From an uncultured Prevotella sp. (GTDB lineage: Bacteria; Bacteroidota; Bacteroidia; Bacteroidales; Bacteroidaceae), in assembly GCA_900551985.1 (NCBI GenBank), contig URYG01000195.1, positions 1 through 5,989 of the forward strand: 5,989 bases of DNA, read 5' to 3'. Below the pieces are notes generated by a model. It was not told where the DNA came from, made no database searches, and saw only the letters and a list, made by a program, of their open reading frames with translations. The position numbers and the translations under genes are program-made. This document shows, piece by piece, positions 1-4,217 of the stretch (the first letter of the stretch is position 1; each line of letters starts with the position of its first letter).

Positions 1-1
1 G

Positions 2-208
2 GCTACGGCGGGCAGTGGCGATGTGCTTACGGGCATCATCACCGCTCTTCTGGCTCGCGGCTACAAGCAGGCAGATGCTGCCCGCATCGGTATGTACCTT
101 CATGGTCTTGCCGGCGACCTCGCCATCAAGGACCTGGGTAAGGAAAGCCTCATCGCCAGCGATCTCATCGATTACCTGCCGAAGGCATTCCTCAGAATGG
201 AAGAGTAA
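2..208 (+). CDS. nnr: NAD(P)H-hydrate dehydratase (C-terminal fragment)
   Basis: This is the 3' end of a gene whose start lies left of the window; the frame is open from base 2 to the TAA at 206-208. The visible 68 residues begin ATAGSGDVLTG, which matches the AGSGDVL(A/T)G signature of the ribokinase-like NAXD (YjeF C-terminal) fold. The Asp of GSGD is the catalytic residue of that family. The remainder fits the usual C-terminal helices (GYKQADAARIGMYLHGLAGD, then a DLIDYLP segment). In this family the enzyme dehydrates damaged, hydrated NAD(P)H back to NAD(P)H in the cytoplasm using ADP or ATP; many bacteria fuse it to an N-terminal epimerase, which cannot be checked here. It converges on the regulator gene, with a strong hairpin between them, and is probably unrelated to the pilus genes. 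The bifunctional form implied by the symbol nnr is assumed. Confidence 0.85.
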   Translation, partial: ATAGSGDVLTGIITALLARGYKQADAARIGMYLHGLAGDLAIKDLGKESLIASDLIDYLPKAFLRMEE

Positions 209-218
209 ATAGGAAAAG

Positions 219-274
219 TATAAGAATGCAGAAAGGGTGTGCTCACACGGGCACACCCTTTCTGCATTCTTATA
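219..274. terminator. Bidirectional intergenic hairpin terminator
   Basis: A perfect inverted repeat has arms at 219-242 and 251-274: 24 bp without mismatch around an 8-nt loop (TCACACGG). It lies 10 bp after the stop of the dehydratase gene and 14 bp from the stop of the convergent regulator gene, so it can serve both transcripts. On the minus strand the stem is followed by CTTTTCC, a weak U-rich run. On the plus strand no clear T-tract follows beyond the stem's own end. A smaller alternative hairpin (GTGTG/CACAC, 237-248) is nested but would be outcompeted. Confidence 0.85.
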
Positions 275-288
275 GGCTATTGTCTATA

Positions 289-1281
289 TTATGCTTCCAA
301 TGAATTTCTGGCTTCATAGAAACGCTTTTCCAGCTCGCGTCGCAGATCGTCCTTGCGGTCCATATTCAGCTTCTTTCGGATATGGCTGCGCTGACTGGTG
401 ATGTTCGATTCACTCTTGTTCAGTTCGATGCAGATTTCCTTCAGCATCTTGCCTTCCAGCACCATCTGGCAGATCACACGCTCACTGTTGGTAAGGTCGG
501 CACATACCAGGTCCCAAGCCTTCTTGCTCAGTTCGCTGGTCTTCAACTGTTCTGCGGCACGGTCCAGGATATTCTGCTGCTGTTCGGGGCTGAGTCGGCT
601 CATCAGGTTCACCGCCACATCCTTCTCTTCATCCTTCAGGTCAGCAAGCATGTGCAGCGCCTTCCTCTCTTCTTCCCTAAGCTGCTTGGGTTGTCTGAGT
701 TCCTTGACGATGACAGGTTCCCAGTTATAGAGCCAGACATAAAAGATCATCAGGAAACCAACCAGAACAGCCTTGATGCTGAAGAGCAGCACGGAAATCT
801 GCGTATGCGAGAGGGCTACCGCTACCACAGGCAGCAGAGCGATGGTAAGGCCGAGAGAGGTTCGGTTGAGCTGCTGGCTCTGGGCAGTAATGGCGAGGAT
901 GAACATGATGAAGATATTGCTCATCACGCTCAGGTTGTCCCGGTCGCCCTGATAACGCAGACAAAGCATACTGTCAATAGCCAGCTTCGCGAATACGAGG
1001 ATATAGAGCAGGGAGATACCGGTCTTGAACACCACCTTGCGCTTCAGCACCACATACATCAGCAGCGCCAGTGCTAGGGTATGAGCCAGATTATAGAACA
1101 TGCCCCCCCATACTTTCATCATGTAAAGTAAAAGGAAGTGGTAGGGAATAACGAGAATCTCTACCAGAGTCAAAAGGACGAAGGCGATCACCCTTCGGCG
1201 GTCCACCACTCCACAGTAGTCAGGGCATAAATGCTGTTCCAAGCGCAGACACAAATCCCAAAGTTTGTTCTTAGCTTTCAT
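289..1281 (-). CDS. Membrane-anchored LuxR-type transcriptional regulator
   Basis: This 330-residue protein has a hydrophobic N-terminal half and a DNA-binding tail. Membrane helices appear at about residues 31-53, 61-79, 87-106, 118-134, 141-158 and 162-184. A charged linker with coiled-coil character follows (about 190-250, rich in E, K, R and Q). Residues 263-307 form a GerE/LuxR-type helix-turn-helix: LTNSERVICQMVLEGKMLKEI, then an IRKKLNM end, close to the family pattern LTxRE...GxxxKEIA...IxxKL. There is no receiver domain, so this is a one-component regulator that probably senses a membrane or periplasmic signal and binds DNA from the inner membrane. It is divergent from the pilus genes across 643 bp, which makes it their candidate controller; that link is inference. 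Residues W58-G60 are encoded by a G7 run (1103-1109), a possible slippage site. The ATG at 1281 precedes the first helix and lies downstream of an ATAAGTAAAT leader motif. Confidence 0.85.
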   Translation of the reverse strand: MKAKNKLWDLCLRLEQHLCPDYCGVVDRRRVIAFVLLTLVEILVIPYHFLLLYMMKVWGGMFYNLAHTLALALLMYVVLKRKVVFKTGISLLYILVFAKLAIDSMLCLRYQGDRDNLSVMSNIFIMFILAITAQSQQLNRTSLGLTIALLPVVAVALSHTQISVLLFSIKAVLVGFLMIFYVWLYNWEPVIVKELRQPKQLREEERKALHMLADLKDEEKDVAVNLMSRLSPEQQQNILDRAAEQLKTSELSKKAWDLVCADLTNSERVICQMVLEGKMLKEICIELNKSESNITSQRSHIRKKLNMDRKDDLRRELEKRFYEARNSLEA

Positions 1282-1293
1282 AATTTACTTTCT

Positions 1294-1393
1294 ATTTACT
1301 TATAATTAAAACAGTTCTTATTACTTATATATCATAAAGCCAAGCCCCACATGGAGGCTTTTTGCATACCTTTCAGGATCTTAGAATCCTGAA
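1294..1393 (-). promoter_or_regulatory. Structured 5' leader of the LuxR-type gene
   Basis: Read on the minus strand, this leader holds two hairpins and a start-site motif. The distal hairpin is a perfect 8-bp inverted repeat, TTCAGGAT (1372-1379) with ATCCTGAA (1386-1393) around a 6-nt loop. The second pairs AAGCC/GGCTT (1342-1346 with 1356-1360), extended inward by CC/GG with one bulged base. ATAAGTAAAT occupies 1294-1303, 12 bases before the ATG, and a related ATATAAGTAA lies at 1321-1330. The 8-bp repeat could equally be a DNA operator, for example for autoregulation. The hairpins are seen in the sequence; any role is inferred. Confidence 0.4.
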
Positions 1394-1429
1394 TTCGTTG
1401 TTGATTTTCTAACTTATTCTTCTCTGCTG

Positions 1430-1463
1430 CAAAATTACAACTAAAAATCGAGATAGACCCAAA
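1430..1463 (-). promoter_or_regulatory. Bacteroidota-type promoter for the LuxR-type gene
   Basis: On the minus strand TAATTTTG (1437-1430) matches the TAnnTTTG -7 box exactly. A TTTG within a T5G run (1463-1460) lies 22 nt upstream of it, slightly longer than the usual -33/-7 spacing. Transcription would start a few bases beyond 1430, giving a leader of about 140 nt before the ATG at 1281. It is divergent from the promoter at 1603-1637. Confidence 0.55.
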
Positions 1464-1485
1464 AAGTAGATAAAAAAGTGGCAGG

Positions 1486-1527
1486 AAAGAGAAAAAAGAT
1501 GTTAGAAAAGAGAAAAAAGATACTAGA
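1486..1527. repeat. 21-bp tandem repeat, two copies
   Basis: Two adjacent 21-bp units (1486-1506 and 1507-1527) agree at 19 of 21 positions, differing only at 1501/1522 and 1502/1523. Each starts AAAGAGAAAAAAGAT and ends TAGA. The period equals two helical turns, so both copies face the same side of the DNA, as expected for paired protein-binding sites. Confidence 0.6.
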
Positions 1528-1533
1528 AATATC

Positions 1534-1556
1534 GTTTTTCAGGGTTTTTCAGTGTT
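1534..1556. repeat. 10-bp tandem repeat GTTTTTCAG(G/T)
   Basis: Two full units (1534-1543 and 1544-1553) differ only in their last base and are followed by a partial third unit (GTTT from 1554). They place T5 tracts one helical turn apart, about 75 bp upstream of the -7 box of the plus-strand promoter. They may contribute to DNA curvature or form a regulator site. Confidence 0.5.
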
Positions 1557-1602
1557 TCATTTATGCGGTTTTTATTCGGTATCAGCATTTTTAGGCGCAT
1601 TT

Positions 1603-1637
1603 TTTGTAGGAGGCAACGGAAAAAAACTCTATCTTTG
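1603..1637 (+). promoter_or_regulatory. Bacteroidota-type promoter for the fimbrial operon
   Basis: TATCTTTG at 1630-1637 is an exact match to the TAnnTTTG -7 box, and the following GCAATC continuation is common after such boxes. A TTTG at 1603-1606 could act as the -33 element, with 23 nt between the boxes, somewhat long. Transcription would begin near 1641-1645, leaving a leader of about 280 nt before the DUF3575 start codon. No better plus-strand match was noticed between here and 1925. Confidence 0.6.
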
Positions 1638-1835
1638 CAATCGTAAAAACGAAGTCCGCGGTTCCAAGCCCGAACTTCCAATCGAATCCCAAAGTTGCCA
1701 AAAGGCATCTAAGAACTGAGGAGTAGATGATAAGGATGATGATGAGTAAATGATAGACTAACTATTCTTTAATTAATAAAGTCTAGGAGCAAGCCTATTG
1801 AAGGAACGTGAAAGGAAAAGGAAAATAAAAAGAAA

Positions 1836-1863
1836 AAGTATAAGTATAAGTATAAGTAAAAGA
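1836..1863 (+). repeat. AAGTAT hexamer repeat leading into the ATAAGTAAAAGA motif
   Basis: Three perfect AAGTAT units (1836-1853) run into AAGTAA. The last part, ATAAGTAAAAGA (1852-1863), is identical to motifs at 4041-4052 and 4204-4215, and its first ten bases recur at 2532-2541. A short hexamer array in a leader can vary in copy number by slippage without affecting any reading frame, changing spacing or translation. Confidence 0.5.
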
Positions 1864-1904
1864 TGATGATGCGTTTCTCTAGAGAGACCATTTGTCATTC
1901 TTAA
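1863..1904 (+). CDS. Possible 13-residue upstream ORF (leader peptide)
   Basis: Three consecutive ATG codons (1863-1871) open a frame for MMMRFSRETICHS that ends at TAA 1902-1904, 20 nt before the DUF3575 start. It directly follows ATAAGTAAAAG, the motif found just before the pilin gene and, in shorter form, before the DUF3868 gene, so a ribosome may start here. The ORF contains a 10-bp palindrome, TCTCTAGAGA (1876-1885), and its stop codon lies inside the left arm of the hairpin at 1900-1923. It could be a translational attenuator. It could also be chance, since such short frames are common; no peptide function is claimed. Confidence 0.25.
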   Translation: MMMRFSRETICHS

Positions 1905-1923
1905 ATCATTAAAAGATTTTAAG
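1900..1923 (+). promoter_or_regulatory. Hairpin abutting the DUF3575 start codon
   Basis: CTTAAATC (1900-1907) can pair with GATTTTAAG (1915-1923), with one bulged base and a 7-nt loop. It ends one base before the ATG and contains the stop codon of the small upstream ORF. The stem is A/U-rich and therefore weak. It could mask the ribosome landing site unless a ribosome on the small ORF opens it; this is inference. Confidence 0.3.
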
Positions 1924-1924
1924 T

Positions 1925-2509
1925 ATGAACAGAAGGATTTTAATTGCGCTACTGGCTGTTGGTAGCTTCATCTGCCCAGCCGTCGCTCAGAAGGTGGCCT
2001 TGAAGACGAACCTCCTTTATGATGCTACAAGCACCATGAACCTCGGCTTCGAATTCGGCCTTTCCCCAAAATGGACCTTGGATGTATCCGGCAACTACAA
2101 CCCTTGGACATTTTCCAAGAACAAGAAGTGGCAGCACTGGCTTGTTCAACCAGAAGCTAGATACTGGTTCTGCAATAAGATGATGGGCTCCTTCATCGGC
2201 TTCCACGCCCTCGGAGGTTCTCATAACATAGGTAACGTAGATCTTGACTTCAAGTTCCTCGGTACCGACTTCTCCAAATTGAAAGATTACAGATACGAAG
2301 GTTGGTTCGTAGGTGCAGGTATTGCCTATGGTTATACCTGGGCGCTCTCCAAGCATTGGAACTTCGAGGCTGAACTCGGTGTGGGATACGTTTATTCGAA
2401 ATCGGATAAATATGAATGCCCACAGTGTGGTGAAAAACTCGAGAAAGACAAGGCGCATCACTACGTAGGACCTACCAAGGCGGCACTCAATCTGGTGTAT
2501 GTCTTCTAA
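1925..2509 (+). CDS. DUF3575 family outer-membrane beta-barrel protein
   Basis: This is a 194-residue exported protein. A signal peptide covers about residues 1-21 (Arg-Arg, hydrophobic core, cleavage after AVA before Q22). The mature part starts KVALKTNLLYDATSTMNLGFE and carries the DUF3575 hallmarks: NLGFEFGLSPKWTLDVSGNYNPW (about 39-61), QPEARYWFC (75-83), the GYTWALSKHWNFEAELGVGY strands (136-155), GPTKAALNLVY and a terminal Phe. The last aromatic strand is typical of outer-membrane barrels. A CPQC pair (165-168) followed by His178-His179 sits in a probable loop and could bind a metal or form a disulfide. DUF3575 proteins often accompany fimbrial loci in Bacteroidales; their biochemical role is unknown to me. 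The stop lies 41 nt from the next start with no terminator, indicating cotranscription. The start is favoured by the signal peptide beginning immediately after it. Confidence 0.88.
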   Translation: MNRRILIALLAVGSFICPAVAQKVALKTNLLYDATSTMNLGFEFGLSPKWTLDVSGNYNPWTFSKNKKWQHWLVQPEARYWFCNKMMGSFIGFHALGGSHNIGNVDLDFKFLGTDFSKLKDYRYEGWFVGAGIAYGYTWALSKHWNFEAELGVGYVYSKSDKYECPQCGEKLEKDKAHHYVGPTKAALNLVYVF

Positions 2510-2531
2510 TTCGTGATACATTATTATATTA

Positions 2532-2541
2532 ATAAGTAAAA
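2532..2541 (+). promoter_or_regulatory. ATAAGTAAAA start-site leader motif
   Basis: This motif lies nine bases before the ATG at 2551, in a gap of only 41 nt without a promoter or hairpin. It matches ten bases of the motif before the pilin gene, and both are followed by GATTATG at the start codon. There is no Shine-Dalgarno-like sequence, so the A-rich motif may assist ribosome binding. Confidence 0.45.
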
Positions 2542-2550
2542 CTGAAGATT

Positions 2551-3987
2551 ATGAATACATATAAGATTTTAAACAAGACTCTTGGAGCCGTCGCCCTCAG
2601 CATTCTGTTTAGCACCAACGCTATCGCTCAGGAACAGGCTGCCAAGGATATGAAAGTCCTCAACAAGGAAATCAAAAAGAAAGGCAATAAGGTGAACGTC
2701 TATATGGATCTCAACCTCGATGACGTGAAACTGGCAAGCAATAAGGGTCTCATCTTTACACCTATTTTATATAAAGGTGAGGATACGCTCAAGCTCCCGG
2801 CTGTGGAGGTGATGGGTAACAAGAGATACATCTACTACCAGCGTAGCAAGAAGACAGCAACCCAGAACCCGCTCATCGTTGCCAAGCGTGAAAACAAGGA
2901 GCCTCAGACTCTCCGATACGCTTACTCAATCCCTTACCAGGACTGGATGAAGAACTCCAACTTCGCCATCAGCAATGATGCCTGTGGATGTAACCAGAAA
3001 CTGCTGGCAGAAAACCTGCTCACCAACAATGGCGAGGCGCTCGTTACTCCTCAGCAGCTCTATCAGGCTTATCAGCAGCCAAAGGCGGAGGCAGTGAAGA
3101 TCAGACAGGAAAACGGTTCGGCTAGACTCAACTTCCGCATCAACAAGTGGGATATCGTGAAGGATCTCGGTAACAATACCAATGAGTTGGCTACCATCAA
3201 GCAGACGCTCGACCTCGTGAAGAACGACCCTGATGTAACCATCACTTCCATTACCCTCCACGGATATGCTTCTCCTGACGGCAGTTATGCCAACAACAAC
3301 AAGCTTTCCCGCAACCGTACCCAGGCTCTCTACAACTACCTGTTGAAGACCTACCCTATCGACAAGAAGCTCTTCAAGGTAGAATCTACAGCTGAGGATT
3401 GGGAAGGAACACTGGAATACATCAAGAGTCACAACATCCCTCAGAAGGAAGCTGCTCTCAAGATCATCAACAGCGATATGACTCCTGACCAGAAGGAACA
3501 GACGCTCGCAGCCAAGGCTGGTGAAGCATTCCGATTCCTCGTTGACAAGGTTTGGCCAGGCTTGCGCCGCACAGATTACACCATCGAGTACGACGTGAAG
3601 GCATTCAACCTCGAAGAGGCTCGCAGAGTAATCAATACCCGTCCGCAGAAGCTCTCTCTGCAGGAGATGTACATGGTAGCTAACAGTTATCCGAAGGGAA
3701 GCGAAGAGTACAACAATGTATTCGACACCGCAGTCAAGATGTTCCCAGAAGATAAGCTCGCCAATCTGAATGCTGCTCTTGCAGCCATCGACAGAGGTGA
3801 CAAGGTTAGCGCAGAGAAGTACCTGAAGAAGGCTGGCACCGGAGCCGAAGTAGATAATGCCCGTGGTTGCCTCGCCGTTCTCAATGAGGATTACGAAGCT
3901 GCCAAGCAGTACTTCCAGAAGGCTGTAGCCGGAGGCTTGAAGGGTGCTCAGGAGAATCTCAACAAGCTGAACAAGATTGTGGAGTAA
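2551..3987 (+). CDS. DUF3868 / OmpA-like / TPR periplasmic protein of a fimbrial locus
   Basis: This 478-residue exported protein has a signal peptide at residues 1-26 (cleavage after AIA before Q27); there is no lipobox Cys. Residues about 30-150 resemble the DUF3868 N-terminal domain, ending in a DACGC motif (143-147). Residues about 190-345 look OmpA-like: GYASPDG (238-244), then NNKLSRNRTQAL, matching NxxLSxxRA. The Arg that contacts diaminopimelate in OmpA is kept (R256), but the position of its partner Asp is Ser241, so canonical peptidoglycan binding is doubtful. Residues about 370-465 are helical with TPR-like repeats (for example DYEAAKQYFQKAVAGG), suggesting a protein-docking tail. 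Proteins of this build are commonly encoded beside Mfa1/FimA-type pilin genes, so a periplasmic anchoring or assembly role is inferred. The gene is probably cotranscribed with the DUF3575 gene. Family naming is from memory of motifs. Confidence 0.82.
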   Translation: MNTYKILNKTLGAVALSILFSTNAIAQEQAAKDMKVLNKEIKKKGNKVNVYMDLNLDDVKLASNKGLIFTPILYKGEDTLKLPAVEVMGNKRYIYYQRSKKTATQNPLIVAKRENKEPQTLRYAYSIPYQDWMKNSNFAISNDACGCNQKLLAENLLTNNGEALVTPQQLYQAYQQPKAEAVKIRQENGSARLNFRINKWDIVKDLGNNTNELATIKQTLDLVKNDPDVTITSITLHGYASPDGSYANNNKLSRNRTQALYNYLLKTYPIDKKLFKVESTAEDWEGTLEYIKSHNIPQKEAALKIINSDMTPDQKEQTLAAKAGEAFRFLVDKVWPGLRRTDYTIEYDVKAFNLEEARRVINTRPQKLSLQEMYMVANSYPKGSEEYNNVFDTAVKMFPEDKLANLNAALAAIDRGDKVSAEKYLKKAGTGAEVDNARGCLAVLNEDYEAAKQYFQKAVAGGLKGAQENLNKLNKIVE

Positions 3988-4015
3988 GCTAAGCGCCCTG
4001 AAAGGGCAAAAGCTT
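3986..4015 (+). terminator. Two-part hairpin after the DUF3868 gene (possible terminator)
   Basis: GCCCT (3995-3999) pairs with AGGGC (4003-4007) around GAA, and the flanking AAGCT (3986-3990) pairs with AGCTT (4011-4015). The outer arm overlaps the TAA stop. An alternative pairing of AAGCG (3991-3995) with CGCTT (4022-4026) also exists. There is no T-tract, so it may be a partial terminator or an RNA processing or stability site separating the first two genes from the pilin message. Confidence 0.45.
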
Positions 4016-4217
4016 CATAAACGCTTGATGTAATTTATATATAAGTAAAAGAATAAACAATAATATTAATATAAACTAAAAAATTTAATTTAAGAACAAG
4101 AAAAGAAAGAATAGTATTTGATTACCCCCGGGCGAAGCCAGTGATGAGGTCTGAGAGACCCGTCCATTTCGCAACTCAAACTAAAAAATTTGTATAACAC
4201 TTAATAAGTAAAAGATT
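3988..4217 (+). promoter_or_regulatory. Structured leader region of the pilin gene
   Basis: These 230 bp between the DUF3868 and pilin genes contain an A/T-rich stretch (4027-4110), a near-consensus -7 box (TAGTATTTG, 4112-4120, with one base too many and no clear -33 partner), and a GC-rich structured block. In that block GGTCT (4148-4152) pairs with AGACC (4156-4160), and GGGCG (4130-4134) can extend the stem by pairing with CGTCC (4161-4165), leaving a 13-nt bulge. A 14-bp direct repeat, AAACTAAAAAATTT, occurs at 4073-4086 and 4178-4191. ATAAGTAAAAGA occurs at 4041-4052 and 4204-4215. The layout suggests separate initiation or processing for the pilin gene; the promoter assignment is weak. 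Confidence 0.4.
4204..4215 (+). promoter_or_regulatory. ATAAGTAAAAGA start-site leader motif
   Basis: This motif ends two bases before the pilin ATG at 4218 and is identical to 1852-1863 and 4041-4052. Its position directly before the start codon, in a gene without a Shine-Dalgarno sequence, suggests a translation-initiation enhancer. It supports M1 rather than M4 as the start. Confidence 0.45.

Larger units (their letters stand above)
1440..1626. other. A-tract-rich, probably curved DNA between divergent promoters
   Basis: Runs of five to seven A or T are centred near 1445, 1463, 1475, 1495, 1516, 1537, 1547, 1571, 1590, 1603 and 1623. Many intervals are close to one or two helical turns (10, 11-12, 20, 21, 21-22). 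Phased A-tracts are known to bend DNA, so this segment probably curves between the two divergent promoters and may bind a nucleoid protein or the neighbouring regulator. No convincing gene is seen here. Confidence 0.45.
1641..1924 (+). promoter_or_regulatory. Long 5' leader of the DUF3575 gene
   Basis: This is about 280 nt of probable untranslated leader. In order it shows an imperfect GAAGT/ACTTC stem (1651-1678), a small TGCC/GGCA hairpin (1696-1707), an ATG-rich purine stretch with an 8-codon ORF at 1727, a weak TAGACT/AGTCTA stem, an A/G-rich stretch with a hexamer repeat, a 13-codon ORF (1863-1904), and a hairpin ending next to the start codon. No known riboswitch or tRNA fold was recognised. 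Its length and layered elements suggest post-transcriptional control, but only the elements themselves are seen. Confidence 0.4.

Noticed and set aside
382..1077. 231-residue plus-strand frame opposite the regulator gene
   Set aside because: It is antisense to a clear membrane/LuxR-type protein, and its His/Gln/Leu-rich sequence looks like a mirror of the coding strand.
1342..1363. Plus-strand hairpin followed by T5 resembling an intrinsic terminator
   Set aside because: No plus-strand gene lies upstream that would need it; it is better read as a hairpin in the minus-strand regulator leader.
1651..1690. tRNA-like pieces (GGTTCCAAGCC, TCGAATCCC) in the leader
   Set aside because: No acceptor stem, anticodon stem or CCA arrangement can be formed; only fragments resemble a T-loop.
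1523..1708. 61-residue minus-strand open frame in the intergenic region
   Set aside because: It spans the exact -7 box at 1630-1637 and the T-rich repeats, its residues (many K, R, F, N) reflect base composition, and no domain or initiation motif supports it.
1282..1924. Invertible promoter flanked by inverted repeats, as known for Bacteroides surface loci
   Set aside because: No matching inverted repeats of useful length flank the promoter at 1603-1637; the 8-bp repeat at 1372-1393 is a local hairpin, and no recombinase gene is present.
1949..2521. 190-residue minus-strand frame over the DUF3575 gene
   Set aside because: The plus strand encodes a recognisable signal peptide and family motifs; the reverse frame has none.
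4144..4197. 17-codon frame in the pilin leader
   Set aside because: No A-rich or motif sequence precedes its ATG and the peptide has no recognisable feature; kept only as part of the ATG-hairpin pattern.
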